64,000 nt of DNA. Source: Ruegeria denitrificans. Its GTDB lineage: Bacteria; Pseudomonadota; Alphaproteobacteria; Rhodobacterales; Rhodobacteraceae. The notes below the pieces were generated by a model that saw only the letters and a list, made by a program, of their open reading frames with translations, searched no databases and was not told the DNA's origin. The stretch spans positions 124,001 through 188,000 of the forward strand of contig NZ_CYUD01000002.1 in the NCBI RefSeq assembly GCF_001458295.1, given 5' to 3'. Positions 54,349 through 63,419 of this stretch are shown here, piece by piece; the stretch's first letter is position 1, and each line of letters starts with the position of its first letter. The position numbers and the translations under genes were made by a program.

Positions 54349-54734
54349 TGCGCCTCCAACGGAGTGTCCTGACTGAAACTGTTGACCCAGACGTTATGGC
54401 GGCGTTCCCACAGGGATGAGATTAGCATAGCCTCCCATGCGTCACTGCCGGGGCGTTGGTAATCGGCACGATAGGATAGCAGGACAATATCAGCCGTCAG
54501 AACTCGCAGCTTCGTTTCGCTCAACTCGTATCGCGCCATCGTCGGTGCATCGGCAAATTGCCCAACATGATCATCGCGGTTGGCAAACCCTGTGGGGTAT
54601 ACTCCCAGAAAATCCGCGCTCAATAGCGCTCGATCGGCCGAGGCATTGCCTTCAACCAAGGCTGTCCAGACCTGCTTTTCCAGTTCCAGAATTTCGGCAA
54701 GTGACGGGGCGGTTTTTCGTTCTTCGACAGGCAT
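54345..54734 (-). CDS. NTF2-like (DUF4440/SnoaL) protein
   Basis: About 129 residues from the ATG at 54734. The ribosome site is weak, so the start is uncertain, and the open frame extends to 54896. NTF2-fold pattern: AEILELEKQVWTALVEGNASADRALLSADFLGVYPTGF, then VLTADIVLLSYRADYQRPGSDAWEAMLISSLWERRHNVWVNSF. Small ligand-binding or enzymatic fold without a predictable substrate. Overlaps glnE by 4 bp. Divergent from the DUF2852 gene across a shared operator region. Confidence 0.75.
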   Translation of the reverse strand: MPVEERKTAPSLAEILELEKQVWTALVEGNASADRALLSADFLGVYPTGFANRDDHVGQFADAPTMARYELSETKLRVLTADIVLLSYRADYQRPGSDAWEAMLISSLWERRHNVWVNSFSQDTPLEAQ

Positions 54735-54791
54735 TTTTGCAAACTGCGTGGTTCTCTGAGTGACGTCAACCAAACTCGACCTCGGCAACCA

Positions 54792-54868
54792 ATGTAAATC
54801 TTTTTCACATCGACCCCTTGCAACCAGCCGTCCGCTTCCCATCTTATCAATGTGAAAACGATTTACAT
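54792..54868. promoter_or_regulatory. Two mirrored 19-bp operator-like elements between divergent genes
   Basis: 54792-54810 (ATGTAAATCTTTTTCACAT) and 54850-54868 (ATGTGAAAACGATTTACAT) are inverted copies of each other with 18 of 19 bases complementary, 39 bp apart. Each is itself a rough palindrome ATGTnAAA...TTnACAT, and the right one has the central CG usual in LacI-family operators. Each lies close to one of the two divergent start codons. The binding protein is unknown. Confidence 0.65.
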
Positions 54869-54886
54869 CAACCCCGGAGACCCCAA

Positions 54887-55309
54887 ATGACCGCATTGTC
54901 CGACCCCGCCGTCCCTGAAAATCCGGGATGGCTGCACCGTATCGAAGCCTGGCTTGACGACAAAGGCAAAGGCGCCTGGATCGCCGCCATGGTTCTTGGT
55001 TTCATCTTCTTCTGGCCCGTTGGCCTGGCCCTGTTGGCCTACATGATCTGGAGCAAACGCATGTTCAGCAAATCCTGCAGTCGCCGTAAATCCTGGCATA
55101 GCCACATGAGCGCCATGAAACCCTCGGGCAACAGCGCGTTTGATGCCTATAAGGCAGACACCCTGGCGCGGCTTGAACGCGAACAGCAGGATTTCGAATC
55201 CTTCCTGCGCCGCCTGCGTGACGCCAAAGACAAAGCGGAGTTCGATCAATTCATGGACGAACGTGCCCGCGAAAACCATGACGAGGCCGAAAACGGCGCG
55301 CGTACCTGA
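54887..55309 (+). CDS. DUF2852 membrane protein
   Basis: 140 residues from the ATG at 54887 (CGGAGA upstream). One hydrophobic helix KGAWIAAMVLGFIFFWPVGLALLAYMIW (the DUF2852 signature) followed by a basic, Ser/Cys-rich stretch and a C-terminal amphipathic coiled coil (LARLEREQQDFESFLRRLRDAKDKAEFDQFMDER). Function unknown. Ends before a hairpin terminator. Confidence 0.88.
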   Translation: MTALSDPAVPENPGWLHRIEAWLDDKGKGAWIAAMVLGFIFFWPVGLALLAYMIWSKRMFSKSCSRRKSWHSHMSAMKPSGNSAFDAYKADTLARLEREQQDFESFLRRLRDAKDKAEFDQFMDERARENHDEAENGART

Positions 55310-55319
55310 TCAAGACTTG

Positions 55320-55350
55320 CCCTGCCCCTCCATTCGGGACAGGGTATTTT
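55320..55350 (+). terminator. Terminator after the DUF2852 gene
   Basis: Nine-position stem CCCTGCCCC (55320-55328) with GGGACAGGG (55336-55344), one C/A mismatch, seven-base loop, then TATTTT. It separates DUF2852 from the RDD gene. Confidence 0.6.
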
Positions 55351-55377
55351 CCGAACAATATCCGGACATTATACAAC

Positions 55378-55809
55378 ATGACTCACCTGCCCGATCCTGA
55401 CACCCAGCCTGAGTTCTACCAGTCAGTCGCAACCAAGCGCTTTGTCGCATGGCTATTTGACATCGCCTTAATTTCGCTGCTGTGCATTGTGCCGGTTTTC
55501 CTGACATTCGGCGCGGGATTGTTCTTTCTACCTCTAATCTACGGCGTCATCAGCTTTGTTTACCGTGTCGTCACAATTGCCAACGGATCGGCAACGCTGG
55601 GCATGCGATTTATGGGTATTGAACTGCGAGACACATTCGGGTCCCGTCTGGATATGGGCAAAGCCGTGGCCCATACGGCAGGGTACTTCATAAGTATGGC
55701 GTTTTTCGTGGTTCAGATCATCTCGGTCATCATGATGCTGACCAGCGCACGCTGTCAGGGCCTGACGGATTCCTTCCTTGGTACGGTCATGATCAATCAA
55801 CGGGCGTAA
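55378..55809 (+). CDS. RDD family membrane protein
   Basis: 143 residues. RDD pattern: the first helix starts with KRFVAWLFDIALISLLCIVPVF (Arg and Asp), then LIYGVISFVYRVVTIANGSATLGMRFMGIELRD and a third helix GYFISMAFFVVQIISVIMML. Small integral membrane protein. Proposed roles of the family include ion or small-molecule transport; none can be chosen here. Confidence 0.87.
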   Translation: MTHLPDPDTQPEFYQSVATKRFVAWLFDIALISLLCIVPVFLTFGAGLFFLPLIYGVISFVYRVVTIANGSATLGMRFMGIELRDTFGSRLDMGKAVAHTAGYFISMAFFVVQIISVIMMLTSARCQGLTDSFLGTVMINQRA

Positions 55810-55885
55810 AAAATCCGCCTCGTGAATCACTTGGCGGCTCAGGGAACCGTTGTTATCATCCTGTTTCAGGAAACACGGAACCTTC

Positions 55886-56710
55886 ATGCGACACACGCTG
55901 CCCATCGCGCCGCAATTCTATGTGACGGCCCCGCAACCCTGCCCTTACCTTGAGGGCAGGATGGAGCGTAAACTGTTCACCGCCCTACAGGGCGAAGGCG
56001 CCGACCAGCTGAACAATTCCCTGTCACAACAAGGGTTTCGCCGGTCTCAGAATGTGCTCTACCGCCCCTCCTGCACCGATTGCGCCGCCTGTCTGTCAGC
56101 CCGCATCGACGTGGCAGCCTTTCGCACCAGCAAAAGCCAGAAACGAACCGCCAAGCGCAACGCCTATTTGCAGCGCCGGGCAAACTCACCCTGGGCGACA
56201 GATGACCAATACGAACTGTTCCGCCGCTACCTGGACACGCGCCACGCCGACGGCGGCATGGCCGATATGGACGTGTTCGAATTTGCGGCAATGATCGAAG
56301 AAACCCCGATCCGCAGCCGCGTGGTCGAATATGCCGACCCTGAAAGCGGAGAACTGATTGCCGTCAGCCTGACCGACGTTCTGGATGACGGGCTCAGCAT
56401 GGTCTACTCCTTCTATGACCCAGAACAGCCGCAATGTTCTCTGGGGACTTACATGATCCTCGACCATATCGACATCGCGCGCGAGGCTGGCTTGCCTTAC
56501 GTCTATCTGGGCTATTGGGTGCCCGGCAGCCCCAAGATGGGTTACAAAGCGCGGTTCTCAGGGCTTGAGGCCTATATTCAGGGTGATTGGAAACGTATCC
56601 GCAACCCCTCCGAATTGGCAGACGGCAAGCACCATCCCCTGTCGACCGCTCCGATTGCCGAACAAGTCGCCAACATCCAACTGCCCGACCGCCACCCGAC
56701 CAAGGGTTGA
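55886..56710 (+). CDS. bpt: Aspartate/glutamate leucyl (arginyl) transferase, Bpt/Ate type
   Basis: Adds Leu (Bpt) or Arg (Ate) from tRNA to N-terminal acidic residues, marking proteins for ClpAP through the N-degron path. 274 residues from the ATG at 55886. N-terminal block [18 protein letters not shown], the cysteine cluster [18 protein letters not shown], then [51 protein letters not shown] block typical of the bacterial group. Six bases before the VOC gene. Confidence 0.92.
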   Translation: MRHTLPIAPQFYVTAPQPCPYLEGRMERKLFTALQGEGADQLNNSLSQQGFRRSQNVLYRPSCTDCAACLSARIDVAAFRTSKSQKRTAKRNAYLQRRANSPWATDDQYELFRRYLDTRHADGGMADMDVFEFAAMIEETPIRSRVVEYADPESGELIAVSLTDVLDDGLSMVYSFYDPEQPQCSLGTYMILDHIDIAREAGLPYVYLGYWVPGSPKMGYKARFSGLEAYIQGDWKRIRNPSELADGKHHPLSTAPIAEQVANIQLPDRHPTKG

Positions 56711-56716
56711 CCAGAC

Positions 56717-57106
56717 ATGCGCCAAAACCTTCACGCCGTCACTCTAGTGGTGCCGGATTACGATGCCGCCATTGCGTTCTACACCCAGGTTCTCAACTTT
56801 GCCCTAAAGCAGGACATTGACCTGGGCGATGACAAACGCTGGGTGCTGGTGTCGCCGCCAGGATCAGACTCTGGGTCGCTGTTGCTGGCCCAGGCCGACG
56901 GGCCGAACCAGATCGCCGCCGTGGGCAACCAGACCGGTGGCCGCGTTGGATTCTTCTTACAAACCGACGATTTTAAACGTGATCACGCTGCAATGCGGGC
57001 CAAAGGCGTCCATTTCGAAGAAGACCCAAGGCGCGAACCCTACGGCACGGTCGCCGTCTGGCGCGACCCGTTCGGAAATCGCTGGGACTTAATTCAGTTC
57101 TCCTGA
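56717..57106 (+). CDS. VOC (glyoxalase / bleomycin resistance) family protein
   Basis: 129 residues, two beta-alpha-beta-beta-beta halves: HAVTLVVPDYDAAIAFYTQVLNFAL and RVGFFLQTDDFKRDHAAMRAKGV, ending DPFGNRWDLIQF. Candidate metal ligands are His 6 and the final Glu/Asp region. Substrate unknown. Transcribed with bpt; ends before the palindromic terminator. Confidence 0.85.
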   Translation: MRQNLHAVTLVVPDYDAAIAFYTQVLNFALKQDIDLGDDKRWVLVSPPGSDSGSLLLAQADGPNQIAAVGNQTGGRVGFFLQTDDFKRDHAAMRAKGVHFEEDPRREPYGTVAVWRDPFGNRWDLIQFS

Positions 57107-57192
57107 TCCGGGCTTCATCTGGCCAAAAATATCTCGGGGTTTAATTGGCCGCAGGCCAAGAAGGGGCTGGCCCCTCAGCGAACCAAAAAATC

Positions 57193-57216
57193 AAAGGGGG
57201 CCAATTGGCCCCCTTT
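57193..57216. terminator. Perfect-palindrome bidirectional terminator between VOC and dctM
   Basis: AAAGGGGGCCAATTGGCCCC plus CTTT forms an uninterrupted 24-bp palindrome. The plus strand continues TTTTCTATTGG and the minus strand TTTGATTTTTTGG, so it can stop both converging transcripts. Confidence 0.88.
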
Positions 57217-57238
57217 TCTATTGGATCACAGCTATCCA

Positions 57239-59593
57239 TCAATTCGGGATCAGATCCGGCACGATGGTCACAATCGAGGGGAAGGACCACAATATGCCAA
57301 TCCCTACCACTTGAATGATCACGAACGGTACAATCCCGCGATAGATATGGCCCGTCGTCACCTCTTTCGGCGCAACACCCCGCAGGTAGAACAGCGCAAA
57401 CCCGAACGGCGGTGTCAGAAACGAGGTCTGGAGGTTCACTGCCACCATGATCGTCACCCATTTCGGGTCGAACGACCCGCCATAGATCACCGGGCCCACG
57501 ATGGGGATCACGATGTAGATGATCTCGAGGAAATCCAGCACAAAGCCCAGAATGAACAGCACTAGCATCACGATCAGGAAGACTGTGAACTCGTTGTCAA
57601 AGCTGCGCAGGAATTGCTGAATGTAATGCTCGCCCCCGAATGAGATCACCACCAGGTTCAACAGCTGCGATCCGATGAGGATGGTAAAGACCATAGAGGT
57701 CACTTTGGCCGTCTCGCGCACCACCGGGGTCAGAACACCGCTTGAGAACAAGACCCAACAGGCAAAGATCAGGCCAAACAGCGCATAGAGATAGGCTGCA
57801 TAGGCAAGGATGAATGCAATCCAGGTTTCGACTGAGATATCGCCTTGATTGACACGCAGGTCGAAATTTATACCCATCAGCATGCAGATTACGATGGCAA
57901 AGGTCGACCAGATGATCACCTTGCCTGAGTGCCCCTGATCCTGCAGCTTGCGATAAGCCGCCAGCATGATCGCCCCGCCCGCACCTAGCGCCGCCGCCGG
58001 TGTCGGGTTTGTAATGCCGCCAAGGATAGACCCCAGCACCGCGATAATCAGAACCAGCGGTGGAAAGACCACGCGGATCAGATCATTGGTGGCACAGCGT
58101 TCAGCCGCAAACTTGCAGCCATAGATTGCCAGAGCAAACGGAATCGCCATGATCACGAATGCCACCCCGGACGAGGTCGTCGGCGCAATCAGCAGCACAT
58201 CCACCAGCACCATCAACAGCAGGCCAATGGTGCCGATGATTAGAGGTTGCGTCGATTTCGACGGTGCGATGCCGCGACCGAACAGCAATGTCAGGCCCAA
58301 CAGCACGACGATAACCGCAACGCCGGTTCCAATAGGCGCCGTGGCTGCGATTTTGGCCTCCTGCGAAGCAGCCAGCTCTTCCTCGGTCAGACGTTGAGCT
58401 TGAGCGACTCCGCCCGCCTCATCCAGCGCTTGCTGCTCGGTCACGGCCTGATCCCAAGCGGATTGACCGTGCAGTTCGATCATCGAGACCTTGCACTCCT
58501 CGGACACGTTGGTGCGCAGCGAAGCGCCCTCACCGATATCCGAGAAGGCCGAAACGGTGATGTTCTGGCTGCCAATCACGCCTGTGCTGCCCAGCAGAAC
58601 GGCCCCTACGATTAGCGCGACAGGCGCACCCAGCAGCCAGGTCAGGCCTTCACCGCGGGTGATCGGCTCGCCGCCACCGCCGCCTAGCTCAACGGCCGGG
58701 GCCTTCTCGGGGTTCATCAGCGCATAGCCAAAGGCATACAGCGCATAGAGCAAAGCCAGCATGATCCCCGGCAGCAACGCCGCCTGGAACAATGTGCCAA
58801 CCGAGACCACCGCAGGCTCGCCCAAATAGGTCAGCGCGTCAGTACACCCGGCTTCAACCGCGCGGGTTTCCTGCGCGGTCGAATACAGATCACCAGCCAG
58901 CGTGCCCAGCAGAACAATCACGATAGAGGGCGGAATGATCTGCCCCAACGTCCCCGAAGCCGCGATTACACCGGTCGCCAGTTCTGGAGAATAATTGTTC
59001 CGCAACATGGTCGGCAGCGCCAGCAGACCCATGGTCACAACTGTCGCGCCCACAATCCCGGTCGAGGCCGCCAGAAACGCACCCACAACCACAATCGACA
59101 CGGCCAAACCGCCAGGCAACGGCCCAAATACACGCGCCATTGTCGTCAGCAGGTCGTTGGCGATCTTTGAACGCTCCAGCGTGATCCCCATCAGGACGAA
59201 CATCAGTACGGCCAACAGGGTTTCGATGGATTGCCCGGCCAGAACACGTTCGTTGATACGGTTCACAATGAACGAGACGTTGCGGTCCAGCGCAGTTTCC
59301 CAGCCAGAGGGGAAGACCGGCTCACCTATGGTCGGTAATTCCGGGTATCGGAATACGGATATGGTGTCAGGCTTGATGCCCGAATTCACCAGATCCCGAT
59401 AGGCCTGTGTGCCCGAGTCGATGGCCTGATGCACCAACAACCCGGCGCTGTCCAAGGCCGCGATGATCCCGAATGAGATGATACCAGCCCCACCGATGGC
59501 AAAGGCCACCGGGAACCCGGAAAGGATGCCTCCGAAAAGGCAGAAGAATACGATAATGAGGCCTATTTCGACGCCATCAAGTCCGAATAGCAT
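57239..59593 (-). CDS. TRAP transporter large permease subunit DctM (extended form)
   Basis: 784 residues against about 430 for a normal DctM. Core DctM motifs are present: IEIGLIIVFFCLFGGILSGFPVAFAIGG-like start, TGIVGATVVTMGLLALPTML, ASGTLGQIIPPSIVIVLLG, and in the second half ILGGITNPTPAAALGAGGAI and LQTSFLTPPFGFALFYLRGV. Extra parts: a hydrophilic loop at about 55-105, a second soluble segment at about 355-415 and additional helices to about 520. Couples Na+ gradient to uptake of an organic acid delivered by DctP. 18 bases after dctQ. Confidence 0.92.
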   Translation of the reverse strand: MLFGLDGVEIGLIIVFFCLFGGILSGFPVAFAIGGAGIISFGIIAALDSAGLLVHQAIDSGTQAYRDLVNSGIKPDTISVFRYPELPTIGEPVFPSGWETALDRNVSFIVNRINERVLAGQSIETLLAVLMFVLMGITLERSKIANDLLTTMARVFGPLPGGLAVSIVVVGAFLAASTGIVGATVVTMGLLALPTMLRNNYSPELATGVIAASGTLGQIIPPSIVIVLLGTLAGDLYSTAQETRAVEAGCTDALTYLGEPAVVSVGTLFQAALLPGIMLALLYALYAFGYALMNPEKAPAVELGGGGGEPITRGEGLTWLLGAPVALIVGAVLLGSTGVIGSQNITVSAFSDIGEGASLRTNVSEECKVSMIELHGQSAWDQAVTEQQALDEAGGVAQAQRLTEEELAASQEAKIAATAPIGTGVAVIVVLLGLTLLFGRGIAPSKSTQPLIIGTIGLLLMVLVDVLLIAPTTSSGVAFVIMAIPFALAIYGCKFAAERCATNDLIRVVFPPLVLIIAVLGSILGGITNPTPAAALGAGGAIMLAAYRKLQDQGHSGKVIIWSTFAIVICMLMGINFDLRVNQGDISVETWIAFILAYAAYLYALFGLIFACWVLFSSGVLTPVVRETAKVTSMVFTILIGSQLLNLVVISFGGEHYIQQFLRSFDNEFTVFLIVMLVLFILGFVLDFLEIIYIVIPIVGPVIYGGSFDPKWVTIMVAVNLQTSFLTPPFGFALFYLRGVAPKEVTTGHIYRGIVPFVIIQVVGIGILWSFPSIVTIVPDLIPN

Positions 59594-59610
59594 AGTCTGG
59601 GTCTCCGTCC

Positions 59611-60546
59611 TTAATGTACGCCTTCGAAGGCTTCTTCACCCTCGCCGAGGCTGTCTTTGTCGAGGTATTTTCCGGCACTGTCCGGCCCTTCCACGTATTC
59701 AAGATACGACCGGTACAGGAATGCAATCGCCTGCAAGAAGACCAGCCCGGCAAAGGCTACAAGCATGATCTTGAACAGGAAATAGGCAGTGAAACCGTTG
59801 GGGCTGAAACCGATGGTTTCCACATTCCAACGCATCGCCTTTGATTTCAAAAGCAACCGCTCCAACGTATCACTGGCCGAGGGTTTCGGCACGATCAGAT
59901 GGCGCCACATGAAGTACCAGCCATACATCCAGACCAGCACCGCCAGCGGCATCATAAAGAACACCGAGCCCAGCATATCGATCACCTTCTTGGTGCCGAA
60001 CCGGGCCGGAGCATAGAACAGGTCAACCCGTACGTGCCCGCCTTGTACAAAGGTGTAACCCACGCAAAGAGACACCACCAAAGCGTTGTAAAACTTCAAC
60101 ATTTCAGCATACCAGCTGATGTCGTATTGCAGCGGGATACCAAAGGCGAGCACAATGTCGGGGCGGGTAAAAATCCGCTGCATGATCACGATGATGATCT
60201 GCTGCAACACCATCAGCAGACCGGCCCAGGCAAAGAACCGGCCAAGGGTGTTGGTGAACCCCTCAAGTCCGCGCACACAACCCCACATGAAATTGTTGCG
60301 GACCATGCCGATGATCGTGATGATCAGAAAGACTGCAAAAACGGCAAAGAAGAACTCAACCGATCCGCCATAGTAGACGAAGCGCATGACAGCTTCTTTA
60401 TCGGACCAGTCCAGCCAAAGGCTGGGATGGGTCAGCGCGTAGCCAATGTTGTAGAAGGCTTGGGCCAGATTTTGCAGAACCCAGACAATCCCGCCGCCAA
60501 CTGCGGCAAGAGCGTCGGTCAAACCAACCGAGCTGCTGTCGTCCAT
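59611..60546 (-). CDS. TRAP transporter small permease subunit DctQ
   Basis: 311 residues from the ATG at 60546 (GAGGGA before it; a GTG four codons upstream is rejected). Four membrane helices of the DctQ domain (AGLLMVLQQIIIVIMQRIF, WYAEMLKFYNALVVSLCVGYTFVQGGHVRVDLFY, MLGSVFFMMPLAVLVWMYGWYFMW, and the final FKIMLVAFAGLVFLQAIAFL). It carries an N-terminal extension of about 85 residues with one more helix. Acts with the extended DctM. Confidence 0.9.
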   Translation of the reverse strand: MDDSSSVGLTDALAAVGGGIVWVLQNLAQAFYNIGYALTHPSLWLDWSDKEAVMRFVYYGGSVEFFFAVFAVFLIITIIGMVRNNFMWGCVRGLEGFTNTLGRFFAWAGLLMVLQQIIIVIMQRIFTRPDIVLAFGIPLQYDISWYAEMLKFYNALVVSLCVGYTFVQGGHVRVDLFYAPARFGTKKVIDMLGSVFFMMPLAVLVWMYGWYFMWRHLIVPKPSASDTLERLLLKSKAMRWNVETIGFSPNGFTAYFLFKIMLVAFAGLVFLQAIAFLYRSYLEYVEGPDSAGKYLDKDSLGEGEEAFEGVH

Positions 60547-60620
60547 GATGTCCCTCACTCAGCTGAATATCCGTGATCTTCACCTTAGCAGGGGCCACAG
60601 GATTCAGAGAATATGTATTG

Positions 60621-60648
60621 AAAAGAGGCCCCACTTGCGTGAGGCCTC
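60621..60648 (-). terminator. GNRA-capped hairpin between dctP and dctQ (attenuator or 3'-end stabiliser)
   Basis: On the minus strand, GAGGCCTCAC pairs with GTGGGGCCTC (one T-G wobble) around a GCAA tetraloop, followed by TTTTCAATA. It sits 20 bp after the dctP stop and about 75 bp before dctQ. Such elements let the binding-protein mRNA outnumber that of the permeases. Confidence 0.75.
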
Positions 60649-60667
60649 AGAGATTTCCGGCGTTTAC

Positions 60668-61753
60668 TTAGCCACCCAGAACGCGAACGCGCTGCTGGAC
60701 GTAGTAACCATCCGATTTGTTGATCCACGAGGCCGACGTCGCCAGCGACTCTTCGAACGAACCGCGGATATTGGCAAACAGCTCGTCGTTCATGTTCTCG
60801 TCCATGACTTCGGCGGATGCCTGGCCGAACGCATCCCAGACATCGTCCGAGAATTGCAGCGTTTTCACGCCCTGCGACTGCAGTCGTGCCAGCGCGGCAC
60901 CGTTGTTGGCCAGCGTTTCGGCCAGCTGATAGTGGGTCGTGGCCATCGACGCATTGCGCATAATCGCCTGTTGGGCCGGTGTCAGCTCGTTCCAGACATC
61001 CAAGTTGACCGATGCCGCCAGACCCGAACCCGGCTCGTGGAAGCCCGCAGTGTAGTAGACCTTGGCAACTTCCTGGAAGCCGGCGCGTTCGTCAGCCATC
61101 GGGCCAACCCACTCCAGACCGTCCAGCGCGCCTGAAGACAGCGCTTGATACAGTTCGCCGCCGGGGATGTTCTGAACAGAAGCACCCAGCTTGCCCAGAA
61201 CCTTGCCGCCCAGACCCGGCATACGGAATTTCAGACCGTTGAAGTCAGCGGCCGAGTTGATCTCGTTGCGGAACCAGCCGCCCGACTGCGATCCTGAGTT
61301 ACCGGCCAGAAGGCCTTTGAGGTTGAAGATCTGGCCCAGTTCGTCGTGCAGCTCTTCACCGCCGCCGTGATAATACCAGTTGGTCAGTTCCTGTGCGGTG
61401 CCGCCGAAGGGCACAGCGGTGAAATAGGCATAGCCAGGGTGCTGACCAATAAAGTAGTAGTCAGCCGAGTGATACATGTCAGCCTGGCCCGACGACACGG
61501 CATCGAACACTTCCAACGCGCCCACCAGTTCGCCCGGCGCCTTCTTTTCGATGGTCAGCTGACCGTCGGACATTTCGCCGACCATCTGCTCCATGTAGCT
61601 GGCGGCGTCATCCAGAACGGCAAAGCCACGCGGCCACGAGGTTACCATTGTCAGGGTCCGCTTGCCCTGCGCGTAAGCCGGCGCTGCCAGTGCGGTCGCT
61701 GCAGCCGCGCTGCTGCCTAGTGCCGTGGTTTTCAAAAATGAACGACGATCCAT
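60668..61753 (-). CDS. TRAP transporter substrate-binding protein DctP (Tat-exported)
   Basis: 361 residues from the ATG at 61753 (GGGAGGA upstream). Twin-arginine signal MDRRSFLKTTALGSSAAAAT cut near AYA-QG. DctP/TakP fold: KRTLTMVTSWPRGFAVLDDA, the substrate Arg region GLKFRMPGLGGKVLGKLGASVQNIPGGELYQALSSGALDGLEWVGPMADERAGFQEVAKVY. It resembles the mannitol/chloroaromatic or 2-oxoacid group; the true ligand is unknown. Confidence 0.93.
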   Translation of the reverse strand: MDRRSFLKTTALGSSAAAATALAAPAYAQGKRTLTMVTSWPRGFAVLDDAASYMEQMVGEMSDGQLTIEKKAPGELVGALEVFDAVSSGQADMYHSADYYFIGQHPGYAYFTAVPFGGTAQELTNWYYHGGGEELHDELGQIFNLKGLLAGNSGSQSGGWFRNEINSAADFNGLKFRMPGLGGKVLGKLGASVQNIPGGELYQALSSGALDGLEWVGPMADERAGFQEVAKVYYTAGFHEPGSGLAASVNLDVWNELTPAQQAIMRNASMATTHYQLAETLANNGAALARLQSQGVKTLQFSDDVWDAFGQASAEVMDENMNDELFANIRGSFEESLATSASWINKSDGYYVQQRVRVLGG

Positions 61754-61985
61754 ATAGTCAGTCCTCCCAAAGTCATGATCTGCCTCTTGGGGCAGTTGAT
61801 CGTTGTCGATGGGGCGGATCATATCCAAGCAATTGAAGATGAAAATACCTATTACTACGTAGAAACGGTAATTCGTTAGGTCAAACCACTGATAAAGCCG
61901 CGGTTTTTTTGATCTGTCCCCACGTATTTTCCGCCTCAGACGCTCTGACTTTGCTTTTTGCGCAAAATTTGCCTATCGCAGAGAT
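61754..61985. promoter_or_regulatory. Divergent control region between dctP and the histidine kinase
   Basis: 232 bp with promoters for both directions. A heptamer TACCTAT (61846-61852), like NarL-type half-sites, begins a stretch with ATTAC-N12-GTAAT (61851-61872) and a mirrored ACCTA/TAGGT pair. These could be sites for the response regulator encoded 1.5 kb to the right. No experiment supports this. Confidence 0.35.
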
Positions 61986-63419
61986 ATGGGGAGATTCCGC
62001 AACGTCTTTCGACCGAATTACGCGCAGAAGCTGTCGCTGCTGGCTACGCTACCGCTGATTGTGGCCGTGGCGGCGATTGCCATCCTGGTCGCGCATCAGT
62101 CCCGCAAACTGGCCGAGCGCGAAATCGACCAGCTCGAAGAGCAATTGATCGAGGCCAAGAAGGCCGAGCTTCGCAACTACGTTACCCAAGCACGTAACGG
62201 GTTTTACTTCGTCTACGGCTCGGCCCAGCCCGACGATCAGGACGCCAAGGATCAGGTCGCGCAAATCCTTTCGGCGATGATCTACGGCGATGACGGGTTC
62301 TTTTTCGTCTATGATTATGACGGCACCAATCTGGTCAGCCCGCGTCAGACCGATCTGATCAACAAGAACTGGAGCGGCCTGACCGACAGCGAAGGCACCC
62401 CCGTCGTGGACGAGTTGATCCGTATCGCCCGCCAAGGTGCGGGATATCACACCTATCTGTGGCCCAAACCTTCGACCGGGGAAGAGGCACAGATGATCAC
62501 CTACGTCACCAGCTTTCCCAGCTGGCAATGGGCCGTGGGCACCGGGGTGTTCATTGACGATGTAGTCGCCTCGATCGCCGCTGCAAGAGCCGAGGTCGAG
62601 GCCCGCGTGCGCCGGACATTCTACTATATCGGTGGGATCACTCTGGCGGCGGTGCTGGTCGTTTTTGCCTCGGGCATGCTCCTAAATTTCCGAGAACGGC
62701 GGTTGGCGGATGCCAAGCTGAAAGAGTTGACCCAAAGGGTACTTGACGCGCAAGAGGAAGAGCGCGGCCGCGTGGCGCGCGAATTGCACGATGGGATCAG
62801 CCAGATTCTGGTCGGCGTACGTTATGCGCTGGATAACGCGCGGCGGCGTCTTGCGCGAGGCGATGATGACGGGGCGCACGACCCTTTGGACAAGGGGATC
62901 GAGCATCTCGGCACCGCCATCACCGAGGTTCGCCGCATCAGCCGTGACCTGCGCCCGGGTGTGTTGGACGATCTGGGCCTTGGCCCTGCCGTCAAGGCGC
63001 TGACCGACGATTTCCGCGAACGAACGGGGATCGAGACCCATTTCTCGACCGTCGTGTTTCGCAACCGGCTGGATCAGGATGCCAAAATCGCTCTTTACCG
63101 CATCGCACAGGAAGCCCTGACTAATATCGAACGGCACGCCGATGCAACGCGTGTTACAATTGACCTGCGCGGCCATAAAAAGGGTGCCACCATGCGCATC
63201 ACCGACAATGGCTGCGGCCTGCCGCGAGAGACCGATGGCATCAGCACCGGAATCGGACTGCGCAATATGCAGGAACGCATCGAACAACTTGACGGGTCGT
63301 TGCGCATTCTGTCATCACGCAGCCCGCGCGGCGGTACGGTGATCGAGGTCACCCTGCCGCTCAGCCACCTGCTCCCGCCGCAGGAAGACGCAACTCCGAA
63401 CCGAAAGGCCGGTACATGA
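61986..63419 (+). CDS. Cache-domain sensor histidine kinase (NarX/HisKA_3 type)
   Basis: 477 residues. Membrane helix 1 (about 17-36), a periplasmic single-Cache domain (about 40-205, with FYFVYGSAQPDDQD, GDDGFFFVYDYDGTNLVSP and WQWAVGTGVFIDD), helix 2 (about 208-230), then HisKA_3 with the phospho-His in GRVARELHDGISQILVGV and a HATPase domain (EALTNIERHADATRV, ITDNGCGLPR, GIGLRNMQERI). Cache domains of this type bind small organic acids. Its gene overlaps the regulator by ATGA and faces away from the TRAP genes. Confidence 0.93.
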   Translation: MGRFRNVFRPNYAQKLSLLATLPLIVAVAAIAILVAHQSRKLAEREIDQLEEQLIEAKKAELRNYVTQARNGFYFVYGSAQPDDQDAKDQVAQILSAMIYGDDGFFFVYDYDGTNLVSPRQTDLINKNWSGLTDSEGTPVVDELIRIARQGAGYHTYLWPKPSTGEEAQMITYVTSFPSWQWAVGTGVFIDDVVASIAAARAEVEARVRRTFYYIGGITLAAVLVVFASGMLLNFRERRLADAKLKELTQRVLDAQEEERGRVARELHDGISQILVGVRYALDNARRRLARGDDDGAHDPLDKGIEHLGTAITEVRRISRDLRPGVLDDLGLGPAVKALTDDFRERTGIETHFSTVVFRNRLDQDAKIALYRIAQEALTNIERHADATRVTIDLRGHKKGATMRITDNGCGLPRETDGISTGIGLRNMQERIEQLDGSLRILSSRSPRGGTVIEVTLPLSHLLPPQEDATPNRKAGT

